Source of the DNA: Syntrophaceae bacterium UBA6252
GTDB taxonomy: Bacteria > Desulfobacterota > Syntrophia > Syntrophales > UBA6807
Direction of reading: 5' to 3'
Assembly: GCA_002441265.1 (NCBI GenBank)
Contig: DJVQ01000002.1
Span: forward strand, 1-15,598
DNA: 15,598 nucleotides
Each line of letters begins with the position of its first letter. Position 1 is the first letter of the stretch. The notes below the pieces were generated by a model, which saw nothing but the letters and a program-made list of their open reading frames with translations, was not told where the DNA came from and did no database searches. The position numbers and the translations under genes were made by a program. Below, piece by piece: positions 7,381 through 14,640 of this stretch.

Positions 7381-8123
7381 TCCGTTCTTCTCTGGCCTCC
7401 CTGGCCCGGCTCGTTTTCCCCGAAGTCTGTCCCCTTTGCCAATCCCTGCGGGAGGAATCCCCGGAGGAGGGCTTCTGTCCATCCTGCGCGGACTCCCTGC
7501 CGCTCGTGCGGCCGCCCCTGTGCGTCCGTTGCGGGCTGCCCTTCCCGGCAGGGGAGGGGGAGAACCACCTGTGCGGGGAATGCCTTCTTTCCCCGCCGCC
7601 CTTTTCATGGGCCCGCGCCCTCGGCCGGTACGAGACCGGCCTTCTCGACGGGATTCACCGGTTCAAGTACCGCCGGGCGATCCGGATCGGGGAAGGGCTG
7701 GGGCGTCTCATGGCGGAGATTCCCATGGAAGGCGGGCCGGTCCTTTCCTCGTTCGACCGGGTCCTTCCCGTTCCGCTCCATCCCGCGAGGCTCCGTGAAC
7801 GGGGATTCAACCAGTCGGCCGTCCTGGCGGGGGCCGTTTCCCGGCGGATCACCATTCCCCTGGACCTTTTCTCCCTGAGAAAAATCCGGGACACGAAGCC
7901 GCAGACTTCCCTGAACGGGGCGGAGAGGGAGAGAAACGTCCGGGGCGCTTTTTCCGTGGCCCGCCCGTCAGCGGTGGAGGGCGAAAAAATTCTCCTGGTG
8001 GATGACGTCTACACGACGGGAAACACGCTTCGCGAAGCGGCGCGGGCGCTCCTCCGGGGCGGCGCGTCGGAAGTGGCCGTTCTGACGGCGGCGCGGGCGG
8101 TTCCCCGTTTTCTGGGAGGTTGA
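7377..8123 (+). CDS. comF: ComF family phosphoribosyltransferase-like protein
   Basis: 248 residues from GTG 7377, overlapping the rsfS stop by 4 bases (GTGA), with GAGGAG at 7364-7369 as the ribosome site. The N-terminus carries paired cysteines (Cys18/21, Cys34/37, Cys49/52, Cys66/69) typical of the double zinc-ribbon of ComF/GntX proteins. The rest is a type I phosphoribosyltransferase fold with the PRPP motif ILLVDDVYTTGNT at 205-217 (Asp209, Asp210). ComF is needed for DNA uptake in Bacillus and Haemophilus and GntX/YhgH is its enterobacterial relative; the reaction is not established. No other competence gene is visible here. In-frame extension upstream to 7305 would run inside rsfS and is unlikely. 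Confidence 0.9.
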   Translation: MIRSSLASLARLVFPEVCPLCQSLREESPEEGFCPSCADSLPLVRPPLCVRCGLPFPAGEGENHLCGECLLSPPPFSWARALGRYETGLLDGIHRFKYRRAIRIGEGLGRLMAEIPMEGGPVLSSFDRVLPVPLHPARLRERGFNQSAVLAGAVSRRITIPLDLFSLRKIRDTKPQTSLNGAERERNVRGAFSVARPSAVEGEKILLVDDVYTTGNTLREAARALLRGGASEVAVLTAARAVPRFLGG

Positions 8124-8125
8124 AG

Positions 8126-8608
8126 GTGGGAGAGGAGAAGATCGTCTCCCGGGAGGCCCTTCGGGGCATTCTGGGGCAAAAGAGGAAGGAAGGCAAGCGG
8201 ATCGTCTTCACGAACGGGTGCTTCGACATCCTCCATGCGGGGCATGTCCGGTATCTCGCCGGCGCCCGCGGCCTCGGGGACCTGCTGGTTCTCGCCCTGA
8301 ACACCGACCGGTCCGTCCGGTCCATCAAGGGCCCCGGACGGCCCGTCGTTTCCCAGGAGGACCGGGCCTTCGTCGTCGCCGCCCTGGAATCGGTGGATTA
8401 CGTGACGTTCTTCGACGAGGACACGCCCCTTGCCCTCATCGGGGAACTGGAGCCGGACGTCCTCGTCAAGGGGGGGGACTGGTCCGTCGACAGGATCGCC
8501 GGAGGAGACCTGGTCCGGGCCCGCGGGGGGACGGTGGTTGCCCTGCCTTACCTGGAAGGGGCCTCGACGACGAACCTCATCGACCGGATCAGAAACACCC
8601 GGGAATAA
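8126..8608 (+). CDS. rfaE2: D-glycero-beta-D-manno-heptose 1-phosphate adenylyltransferase (stand-alone HldE C-domain)
   Basis: 160 residues. It transfers AMP to heptose 1-phosphate, making ADP-heptose for the inner core of lipopolysaccharide. The cytidylyltransferase-like fold is clear: FTNGCFDILHAGH (28-40) holds the HxGH nucleotide motif (His37, His40). RSIKGPGRPVVSQEDRA, the VKGGDW strand and a C-terminal TTNLIDRI motif follow. In E. coli this domain is fused to the kinase HldE; here it is separate, so a heptose-7-phosphate kinase should be encoded elsewhere. I chose GTG 8126 because GGAGG (8115-8119) lies 6 nt upstream; the alternative TTG 8120 abuts that site. It starts two bases after the comF stop. 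It implies an outer membrane with LPS, and it appears to be the last gene of this operon. Confidence 0.93.
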   Translation: MGEEKIVSREALRGILGQKRKEGKRIVFTNGCFDILHAGHVRYLAGARGLGDLLVLALNTDRSVRSIKGPGRPVVSQEDRAFVVAALESVDYVTFFDEDTPLALIGELEPDVLVKGGDWSVDRIAGGDLVRARGGTVVALPYLEGASTTNLIDRIRNTRE

Positions 8609-8664
8609 ACTATACTAAATTTCAGCATGCATTTCGGGGGGTTGCACGGGCATGGCGTTTTTTC

Positions 8665-8693
8665 TTGAACTAATTGATACAATTGTATATATG
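8665..8693 (+). promoter_or_regulatory. Likely sigma70 promoter of dksA
   Basis: TTGAAC at 8665-8670 (4 of 6 matches to the -35 consensus) is followed after 17 bp by TATATG at 8688-8693. An alternative -10, TATATA at 8686-8691, has 15-bp spacing. The surrounding 40 bp are AT-rich, in sharp contrast to the flanking genes. Transcription would start near 8700, about 45 nt before the dksA ATG. Confidence 0.55.
8677..8688. promoter_or_regulatory. 12-bp perfect palindrome in the dksA promoter
   Basis: ATACAATTGTAT is its own reverse complement. It sits between the proposed -35 and -10 elements of the dksA promoter and reaches into the latter, where a dimeric repressor would block RNA polymerase. 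An AT-rich palindrome could arise by chance, so an operator role is inference. Confidence 0.35.
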
Positions 8694-8745
8694 GGATGCG
8701 CCAACCGGGGCCAGGAAATTCATTAGGAGGCAGAAATCAGATCGA

Positions 8746-9108
8746 ATGAACCGGGAACAGCTTGAGTACTTTAGAAATCTGCTGACCCACAAAGTCGATC
8801 AGCTTCTGGCGGACGCGGAAAAGACGCTTGTCGGAATGACTGACGACAACGAGAACCTCCCCGACATTACGGACAGGGCATCCCTCGAGTCGGACCGGAA
8901 TTTCGAACTTCGAATCCGTGACCGGGAAAGAAAGCTCATCAGTAAGATGCGGGAGGCCCTCACGCGGATCGATGACGGGACGTACGGCCTGTGCGAGGTC
9001 TGCGGGGGCGACATCTCGGAAAAACGACTGATGGCCCGTCCTGTTACGACGCTTTGTTTCGACTGCAAAACGAAGCAGGAGAAACTCGAAAAACAGCGGG
9101 GAGAATAG
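8746..9108 (+). CDS. dksA: RNA polymerase-binding transcription factor DksA
   Basis: 120 residues from ATG 8746. DksA binds the secondary channel of RNA polymerase and, with ppGpp, lowers rRNA transcription and activates stress genes. The N-terminal half is a long coiled coil; its tip carries D40-I-T-D43-R-A45, the DxxDxA motif needed for activity. The C-terminal zinc finger uses Cys83, Cys86, Cys104 and Cys107 (CEVC...CFDC), followed by a charged helix. The size fits the short DksA proteins of deltaproteobacteria. The open frame runs upstream to 8674, inside the promoter, so the first family-like Met is used. The nearest strong Shine-Dalgarno (AGGAGG 8725-8730) is 15 nt from this ATG, longer than usual, with no other in-frame start codon in between. 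It is convergent with the next gene, 12 bp away. Confidence 0.93.
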   Translation: MNREQLEYFRNLLTHKVDQLLADAEKTLVGMTDDNENLPDITDRASLESDRNFELRIRDRERKLISKMREALTRIDDGTYGLCEVCGGDISEKRLMARPVTTLCFDCKTKQEKLEKQRGE

Positions 9109-9120
9109 AATCCGCAACGG

Positions 9121-10110
9121 TCATAGGACTCCTGTAGGGGCTTCGAAACGGGTGCCCTGAAAGGAGAGTCTTCGCTCCATTTCCCTGTCAATCGCGTTCA
9201 GAACCTGCATCTTGTTCCTTCCCCAGTCCGGGGCAAGATAGATGTCCCTGTACCCGTCGGCGGTAAGCCGCTGGATCGTCATTTCCGGGGGGAGCACTTC
9301 CAGGATATCGCAGACCGTTCCCACGTATTCCTCCATGGACGGAAGAAGGATCTTTCCCTGTTCGTAGAGGTCTCCCAGCGCGGTTCCCCGGAGGGCGAGA
9401 AGCAGGTGAATCTTGATGCCCTGAATGGGGAGCGCGGCGAGGAGGCGGGCGGTTTCCAGCACGTCCTCCCGGGTTTCCCCGGGGAGCCCGACGATGATGT
9501 GGGTGCACACGAGGATGTTTCTCCCCGCCGTCCGCTTCACCGCGTCGAGATAGGCCGCCAGGTCGTGCCCCCTGTTGAGGAGGCGCAGGGTCCTGTCGTG
9601 CATGGACTGGAGGCCGTACTCGATCCACACGTGCCGGTTCCCGGCGATGCCCTCGAGAAGATCGAGGACGGGATCGGGAACGCAATCCGGCCTGGTCCCG
9701 ACGGAAAGTCCCACCACATCCTCCTCCCGGAGGGCTTCCCCGTACAGGGCCGCCAGCCGGTCCACGGGGGCATGGGTGTTGGTGAAGGTCTGGAAGTAGG
9801 CGATGAATTTCTCGGCCCCGCCCCGGTTCCGGTAAAAGGTTTTTCCCGCCCGGATCTGCTCCGCCACGGAGGGCAAGGGGCCGGCCTGCCGCAGTTTCGA
9901 TCCCCGGCCGTCGCAGTAGATGCATCCTCCCCGTGCGACGGTCCCGTCCCGGTTGGGGCAGGTGAACCCCCCGTCGACGGGAAGCTTGTGCACCGTGCGG
10001 CCGAAACGGTTACGGAAAAAGCTTTTCAGGTCGTAATACCGTTTGTCGTTGTTCCAGAATGCCGGTTTTTCCGGCGGACCGGTTCTCAAGGGATACCTCT
10101 TTTCGTTCAT
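9121..10110 (-). CDS. yhcC: TIGR01212-type (YhcC-like) radical SAM protein
   Basis: 329 residues from ATG 10110. The radical SAM cluster motif is Cys51, Cys63 and Cys66 in CPNRDGTVARGGCIYC, with the wide Cx11CxxC spacing of the TIGR01212/YhcC group rather than the classic Cx3CxxC. YYDLKSFFRNRFG and HKLPVDGGFTCPNRDG before it are also family-typical. The TIM-barrel core continues with YFQTFTNTHAP, GLSVGTRPDC, WIEYGLQSMHD and IIVGLPGETREDVL. It resembles Elp3/MiaB-like radical SAM proteins at that point, but the substrate is unknown. The frame extends to 10245, which would overlap mnmG. I chose the internal Met because the extra residues are Pro/Gly-rich and unlike the family, although the ribosome site there (GGGGCCGGGA) is weak. 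Confidence 0.9.
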   Translation of the reverse strand: MNEKRYPLRTGPPEKPAFWNNDKRYYDLKSFFRNRFGRTVHKLPVDGGFTCPNRDGTVARGGCIYCDGRGSKLRQAGPLPSVAEQIRAGKTFYRNRGGAEKFIAYFQTFTNTHAPVDRLAALYGEALREEDVVGLSVGTRPDCVPDPVLDLLEGIAGNRHVWIEYGLQSMHDRTLRLLNRGHDLAAYLDAVKRTAGRNILVCTHIIVGLPGETREDVLETARLLAALPIQGIKIHLLLALRGTALGDLYEQGKILLPSMEEYVGTVCDILEVLPPEMTIQRLTADGYRDIYLAPDWGRNKMQVLNAIDREMERRLSFQGTRFEAPTGVL

Positions 10111-10243
10111 TCCCGGCCCCGTCCCCGGCGTTGGAGGATTCGCGGGACTCGCCGCGGTGCCGGGATTTCCCGGGGGGTCTTGTTTTTCCGCATCAATCTT
10201 ATTAAACTTGGCCGAATGGCGCAAGGGATCGGAAAGAAGGATC
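10111..10243. other. Divergent intergenic region between the radical SAM gene and mnmG
   Basis: A 133-bp spacer that should hold promoters for both genes. I see no convincing pair. For mnmG the best is TTGTTT 10180-10185 and TATTAA 10200-10205, with a short 14-bp spacer. A 5-bp hairpin, CCGGG 10160-10164 with CCCGG 10169-10173, lies just upstream. The mnmG Shine-Dalgarno, AAGGA, starts near 10237. Confidence 0.4.
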
Positions 10244-12145
10244 ATGAAATCCTATGATGTGATCGTTGTCGGGGCGGGTCACGCCGGCTGCGAGGCCGCC
10301 CTGGCCGCCGCCCGGATGGGATGCGGCACCCTCCTGTTCAATATCAGCCTGGACAGCATCGCCCTCATGTCCTGCAACCCCGCCATCGGGGGGCTTGCCA
10401 AAGGCCAGCTGGTCAAGGAAGTGGACGCCCTGGGCGGCGAGATGGGAAAAATCGCCGACCGTACGGCCGTCCATTTCCGGATTCTCAACCGCTCCAAGGG
10501 ACCGGCGGTCCAGTCCTCCCGGGTGCAGTGCGACAAGCAGCTCTACCGCCTGGCCATGAAGGCGGTGGTGGAAAAGGAGAAAAACCTCCACCTGCGCCAG
10601 GCCCTGGTGGAACGGATCGTCGTGGAGGGGGGGCGCGTCGCGGGTGTCGTGGACACCACCGGTTTTTTCTACGGCGCCGCCGCCGTTGTGGTCACCACGG
10701 GAACCTTTCTGAACGGGCTGGTCCACGTGGGCACATCCCGCCAGCCCGCGGGAAGGGCCGGGGAAATCTCCTCGGTCTCCCTGGCCGGGTGTCTCCGGGA
10801 TCTGGGCTTTGAAATGGGGCGGATGAAAACGGGCACGCCGCCGCGGCTCAAGGCATCCACCATCGATTTTTCCGTTCTGGAACGGCAGGACAGCGACCCC
10901 GATTTCGAACCCTTTTCCTACCGGACGGCGGGTCTCCGCCCCGAGAGGCTTCCCTCCTTCTTCAGCCACACCACGGGAGAAACCCACGGCCTCATCCGGG
11001 AGAACATCGACCGATCTCCCCTGTACTCGGGGGCGATCCGGGGGGTGAGCGCCCGCTATTGCCCTTCCCTGGAGGACAAGGTCATGCGGTTTTCCGGCAA
11101 GGAAAGCCATCCCGTGGTCCTCGAATTCGAAGGGCTCGATACGGAGGAAGTCTACGCCAAGGGCCTGGGGAACTGTCTCCCCCTGGAAATCCAGGAAAAG
11201 ATCGTCCGCTCCGTTCCGGGTCTCGGAGAGGCCGAAATCATGCGGAGCGCCTATGCCATCGAGTATGATTTCGTCCAGCCGAGCCAGCTGCGGAAAACCC
11301 TGGAGACGAAAACCGTCGATGGGCTGTATCTGGCGGGACAGATCAACGGCACCTCCGGCTACGAGGAGGCCGCCGCCCAGGGGCTCTGGGCGGGCGTCAA
11401 CGCCGCCCTGGCGGTGCAGAAAAGGCCTCCCTTCCATCTGGACCGTTCCGAGGCCTACATGGGGGTCATGGTGGACGACCTCGTCACCCGGGGGGTGGAC
11501 GAGCCTTACCGGATGTTCACGTCCAGGGCGGAATACCGGCTGCTCCTCCGGGAGGACAACGCCCTCATCCGTCTCATGGGCAAGGGCCATGAGCTGGGTC
11601 TCGTCTCCCGGGAGGACTTCGAGGCCCTCCGGGCGAAAACGGCGGAGATCTCCCGCCGGATCGAATCCCTTTCCCGAAGCCGGGTGCTTCCCGGAAAGGC
11701 GGTGAACGACGTCCTCGGCCGGGCCGGCGTGGAACCCGTCAGGAACCCGACCACGCTCTACCAGCTCCTGAAGCGGCCGGGTCTTTCCTATGACGATCTC
11801 CGGGGATTGGACGCCTTCGACCCCATCTCCGATCGGTTCGTGAAGAAACAGGTGGAGATCGAGGCCAAGTACGAGGGATACATCCTCCGCCAGCGGGAGA
11901 TGGTGGAGAAGTTCCGGCGGATGGAAGAGAAAACGCTGCCCCGGGATATCCCTTACTCGGTCATTCCCGGCCTGTCCACCGAGATGATGAAGAAGCTTTC
12001 GGCGGTGATGCCCGAATCGGTGGGCCAGGCCCTCCGGATCCCCGGGGTGACCCAGGCGGCCCTGACGGCCATCCTGGTGTTCCTGAAGAAGAAAGATGTC
12101 ATGGAACGAAACGGCGGGCCACGGAAGGCCGCTCCCGATGCCTGA
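10244..12145 (+). CDS. mnmG: tRNA uridine-5-carboxymethylaminomethyl modification enzyme MnmG (GidA)
   Basis: 633 residues (E. coli 629). With MnmE it installs the carboxymethylaminomethyl group on U34 of certain tRNAs, using FAD, NADH and methylene-tetrahydrofolate. The Rossmann FAD motif is VVGAGHAGCEAA (8-19). Other signatures are SCNPAIGGLAKGQLVKEVD (Cys44 being one catalytic cysteine), RSKGPAVQSSRVQCDK, TGTFLNG, RMKTGTPPRL, RYCPSLEDKV (Cys273, the second catalytic cysteine), EYDFVQPSQL and GLYLAGQINGTSGYEEAAAQG. The C-terminal helical domain that meets MnmE and tRNA is present. ATG 10244 has AAGGA upstream; an in-frame extension to 10043 runs into the divergent gene and is rejected. Neither mnmE nor rsmG is adjacent. 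The next gene follows after 27 bp. Confidence 0.97.
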   Translation: MKSYDVIVVGAGHAGCEAALAAARMGCGTLLFNISLDSIALMSCNPAIGGLAKGQLVKEVDALGGEMGKIADRTAVHFRILNRSKGPAVQSSRVQCDKQLYRLAMKAVVEKEKNLHLRQALVERIVVEGGRVAGVVDTTGFFYGAAAVVVTTGTFLNGLVHVGTSRQPAGRAGEISSVSLAGCLRDLGFEMGRMKTGTPPRLKASTIDFSVLERQDSDPDFEPFSYRTAGLRPERLPSFFSHTTGETHGLIRENIDRSPLYSGAIRGVSARYCPSLEDKVMRFSGKESHPVVLEFEGLDTEEVYAKGLGNCLPLEIQEKIVRSVPGLGEAEIMRSAYAIEYDFVQPSQLRKTLETKTVDGLYLAGQINGTSGYEEAAAQGLWAGVNAALAVQKRPPFHLDRSEAYMGVMVDDLVTRGVDEPYRMFTSRAEYRLLLREDNALIRLMGKGHELGLVSREDFEALRAKTAEISRRIESLSRSRVLPGKAVNDVLGRAGVEPVRNPTTLYQLLKRPGLSYDDLRGLDAFDPISDRFVKKQVEIEAKYEGYILRQREMVEKFRRMEEKTLPRDIPYSVIPGLSTEMMKKLSAVMPESVGQALRIPGVTQAALTAILVFLKKKDVMERNGGPRKAAPDA

Positions 12146-12172
12146 CGCCGGAGCCCGCGGGAGGGGAAGTCG

Positions 12173-13468
12173 ATGACGGAGACGTGGACCCTGCCTGACA
12201 AGATCCGGGAACTCGTGAAACGGGGGGTTTCCATCCCCAATCCTCTGTGGGTGGACATCGGCGACGAGGTCCCCCTCGAGGGATTCTCGCCGCGGGGGGT
12301 GGTGCTCTACGGGGGGACGAAAATATACGGAAGCAGGACGGTCGTCGCCGAGGGGGCCCGCCTGGGGTACGAGGGGCCCGTGACGGTGGAGAACTGCCAG
12401 ATCGGTCCCTCCGTGGAACTCCGGGGAGGGTTCTTCCGGGAATCCGTCTTTCTCCGGGGCGTGGTCCTGGGGAGCGGCGCCCAGGTCCGGGAGGGGTGCC
12501 TTCTCGAGGAGGAGGTCCGGGGGGGGCACGGGGTGGGCCTCAAACAGACCATCCTGTTTCCTTACGTGACCCTGGGAAGCCTCGTCAACTTCTGCGATTG
12601 TCTCATGGCGGGCGGCACGGGGCGGAAAAATCACAGCGAGGTGGGCAGTTCCTACATCCACTTCAACTTCACGCCCAACGAGGACAAGGCGACGCCCTCG
12701 CTGATCGGCGACGTTCCCAGGGGGGTCATGGTCAACCAGCCGCCCATTTTCCTCGGCGGCCAGGGGGGAATCGTCGGGCCGCTCCGGATCGGCTTCGGAA
12801 CGGTCGTCGCCGCCGGGGTAGTCTGCCGGACCGACTGTCCCGAGGGGGGCGTCATCCTGAGGGACACCCGGACGGCGGGGAAGTCGGTCACCTTCCATCC
12901 CGGTTTTTACGGGGACATCCGCAGGCGGGTGCTGAACAATCTTTTTTTCGTCGCGAACCTGATCGCCCTCAGGGAGTGGTACCGTCACATCCGGAAGCCC
13001 TTCCTGGACAAGGGCCCCCTGGGCGAGGCCCTCTATGCGGGCGCCCTGGAAAAACTCGGGACGGCCCTGGCCGAACGGATCGGCCGTCTCGGCGAACTGT
13101 CCGGAAAGATGGAACGGTCCATCACCGTGGCCAGGACGGTCGGCCGCGGCGGCGGGAAGAACCGGGCGCTCCTTCTCCGCCAGAAGAGCGAATTCCAGCG
13201 GTTCTGGCCGGAAATCCGGCAGGTGCTGGAACAGGCCGGCGCGGACGGGGGCCATGTCCGGGAACGGGAGCTCTTCCTGGAGAAATTCCGGAAGGCGTGC
13301 CGGGATTCGGGGGAGTACCTCGACGGGGTGAGGAGCCTCGACGGCGAGTCCCTCCGGCTCGGAACGCTCTGGCTTCAGAACGTGGTTGCCCGGATCGTCC
13401 GGGACGCCGTGTCCTGGATGCCGTCCTTCAAGGTCGAAACGGGCGGCGCCGCCGCGAGGGAGACATGA
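12173..13468 (+). CDS. GlmU-like left-handed beta-helix protein without nucleotidyltransferase domain
   Basis: 431 residues from ATG 12173, with a GGAGGGGAAG ribosome site. Residues about 40-240 show the hexapeptide-like rhythm of a left-handed beta helix (VVLYGGTKIYG, GPVTVENCQIGPSVELRG, SVFLRGVVLGSGAQV). NHSEVG (His154), FNFTPNEDK (Asn165, Lys172) and SLIGD recall the acetyltransferase part of GlmU, where His363, Asn386 and Lys392 lie in HLTYLGD and NYDGANK. The first 40 residues resemble a short lead-in, and no GlmU-type uridylyltransferase domain (LAAGxGTRM) is present. Residues about 250-420 are mainly helical and charged, unlike GlmU. Related proteins are, I believe, often annotated as UDP-GlcNAc pyrophosphorylase-related, which this sequence does not support. 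A sugar-nucleotide or amino-sugar acyltransferase is plausible; the substrate is unknown. It sits between mnmG and an SDR in one likely operon. Confidence 0.75.
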   Translation: MTETWTLPDKIRELVKRGVSIPNPLWVDIGDEVPLEGFSPRGVVLYGGTKIYGSRTVVAEGARLGYEGPVTVENCQIGPSVELRGGFFRESVFLRGVVLGSGAQVREGCLLEEEVRGGHGVGLKQTILFPYVTLGSLVNFCDCLMAGGTGRKNHSEVGSSYIHFNFTPNEDKATPSLIGDVPRGVMVNQPPIFLGGQGGIVGPLRIGFGTVVAAGVVCRTDCPEGGVILRDTRTAGKSVTFHPGFYGDIRRRVLNNLFFVANLIALREWYRHIRKPFLDKGPLGEALYAGALEKLGTALAERIGRLGELSGKMERSITVARTVGRGGGKNRALLLRQKSEFQRFWPEIRQVLEQAGADGGHVRERELFLEKFRKACRDSGEYLDGVRSLDGESLRLGTLWLQNVVARIVRDAVSWMPSFKVETGGAAARET

Positions 13469-13501
13469 GAGCGGCTTAAAAAAGCTTGAAAGGGAGAATC
13501 G

Positions 13502-14293
13502 ATGGAAAACCGGATCGAAGGAAAATGGATTCTCATCACCGGCGCAAGTTCCGGGATCGGGGAGGCCTGCGCCCGGAAGTGCGCCGCGGGCGGGGCGCAT
13601 CTCGCCCTGACGGCCCGCAGGGAGGAACGCCTGCTCGACCTGAAAAAGGAACTGGAACGGGGCCGGGACATCCGGATCCATTGCCGCAGGCTCGATGTCC
13701 GGGACAGGGAGGACGTGTTCCGTTACGTGGAGGAGCTGAAGGGGGAGGGCATCGTTCCCGACGTCCTCGTCAACAACGCAGGTCTCGCCTCGGGTCTGGG
13801 GAAACTCCAGGAGGGGAGCTTCGATGACTGGGACCGGATGATCGACACGAACGTCAAGGGGCTTCTGAACGTCTCCCGGGCGGTGCTTCCCCTCATGGTG
13901 GCGCGGAACCGGGGCCACGTGGTGAACGTGGGAAGCATCGCGGGATTCCAGGTCTATCCCGGGGGAAACGTCTACAACGCGTCCAAGTACGCCGTCCGGG
14001 CCCTCTCGGAGGGGATGAACGTGGACCTTCTCGGAACGGAGATCCGGGTGTCCGCGGTGAGCCCCGGGGCCGTCCGCACGGAGTTTTCCGACGTCCGTTT
14101 CCACGGGGACAGGGAGAAGGCGGACCGGGTCTACGAGGGGTTTGTCCCCCTGTCCGGGGAGGACGTGGCGGAATGCATCCTGTTCATTCTCAATGCGCCC
14201 CCCCATGTCAACATCCAGAACCTGGTCGTCACGCCGACGGCCCAGCGGAACGTCTATTCGGTGCACCGGGAATCGGGAAAGGGAACGTCCTGA
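13502..14293 (+). CDS. SDR-family NAD(P)-dependent oxidoreductase (YdfG-like)
   Basis: 263 residues from ATG 13502, behind AGGGAG. It is a classical short-chain dehydrogenase: the cofactor motif TGASSGIG (13-20), NNAG (91-94), and catalytic Ser145, Tyr158 and Lys162 (YNASK). Asn in DTNVKG near residue 118 completes the tetrad. Arg residues after the second strand (TARREER) suggest NADP(H). The closest well-known relatives are YdfG-type 3-hydroxy acid/serine dehydrogenases, which share the WDRMIDTNVKG, GNVYNASKYAVRALSEGM and PGAVRTEFS stretches. The true substrate cannot be set by sequence. It begins 33 bp after the beta-helix gene, so the two are probably co-transcribed. The gene ends 4 bp from the stop of the opposite-strand membrane protein. 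Confidence 0.92.
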   Translation: MENRIEGKWILITGASSGIGEACARKCAAGGAHLALTARREERLLDLKKELERGRDIRIHCRRLDVRDREDVFRYVEELKGEGIVPDVLVNNAGLASGLGKLQEGSFDDWDRMIDTNVKGLLNVSRAVLPLMVARNRGHVVNVGSIAGFQVYPGGNVYNASKYAVRALSEGMNVDLLGTEIRVSAVSPGAVRTEFSDVRFHGDREKADRVYEGFVPLSGEDVAECILFILNAPPHVNIQNLVVTPTAQRNVYSVHRESGKGTS

Positions 14294-14297
14294 AACG

Positions 14298-14513
14298 TCA
14301 GGGGTGCGTCCGGCGGTTTTCCCGGGATTCCCGGTAACGCCCGGCGGCGAACCGGACCATTTTCCCGATGACGGCGAGGCCGAAGAACAGGCCGACGGCG
14401 ATGGCGATGGGAATGGCGACGAGGACGCTGACATGGAAGACGAACCAGAGGAAGGGCACCAGAAGGACGATGATGAGGACGGTGGCGGCCCCGGTGAGGA
14501 AATCAAGAAACAT
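14298..14513 (-). CDS. Small two-helix membrane protein, unidentified
   Basis: 71 residues; I do not recognise the family. ATG 14513 is preceded by AAGGAG with 6-nt spacing, an excellent ribosome site. An in-frame start at 14546 would add 11 charged residues and lacks such a site. Two adjoining hydrophobic segments, about 5-30 (FLTGAATVLIIVLLVPFLWF) and 32-53 (VAIPIAIAVGLFFGLAVIG), are joined by a tight turn. A strongly basic tail follows (KMVRF, RYRESRENRRTHP), which should face the cytoplasm under the positive-inside rule. The gene is convergent with the SDR (4-bp gap) and divergent from the nitroreductase fusion. Confidence 0.75.
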   Translation of the reverse strand: MFLDFLTGAATVLIIVLLVPFLWFVFHVSVLVAIPIAIAVGLFFGLAVIGKMVRFAAGRYRESRENRRTHP

Positions 14514-14543
14514 GGCGCACTCCTTTCGAAATCGGTCAGGGTG

Positions 14544-14555
14544 CAAGGATCCTTG
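14544..14555. promoter_or_regulatory. 12-bp palindrome in the divergent intergenic region
   Basis: CAAGGATCCTTG is a perfect palindrome. It lies 30 bp upstream of the membrane-protein start and 85 bp upstream of the nitroreductase start, a good place for an operator controlling one or both. I found no convincing -35/-10 pair next to it, so the role is a guess. Confidence 0.3.
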
Positions 14556-14602
14556 TTGATTTTTATCACAAAACGATTCACGGCGGGTGAAAAAATACGG
14601 TG

Positions 14603-14621
14603 CGGGGCCTCACGGGCCCCG
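14603..14621 (+). promoter_or_regulatory. GC-rich hairpin before the nitroreductase ribosome site
   Basis: CGGGGCC (14603-14609) is complementary to GGCCCCG (14615-14621) across a 5-nt loop, a perfect 7-bp all-GC stem. It lies about 10 nt before the AGGAG (14631-14635) of the nitroreductase gene. There is no following T run, so it is not an intrinsic terminator. It could affect mRNA stability or translation initiation. Confidence 0.45.
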
Positions 14622-14640
14622 GCACGGGAAAGGAGAGATC

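Noticed and set aside
8609..8664. Possible intrinsic terminator after rfaE2, with a T6 run at 8658-8663
   Set aside because: Only a 5-bp CATGC/GCATG pairing with a long loop precedes the T run, too weak for an intrinsic terminator.
10043..10243. Upstream extension of mnmG by 67 codons
   Set aside because: It would run into the divergent radical SAM gene. The family start MKSYDVIVVGAGHAG at 10244 has its own ribosome site.
10202..14581. A 1459-codon open frame on the minus strand across mnmG, the beta-helix gene and the SDR
   Set aside because: It is antisense to three well-supported genes, its translation is Pro/Gly/Arg/His-rich with no domain, and such stop-free antisense frames follow from GC-rich third codon positions.
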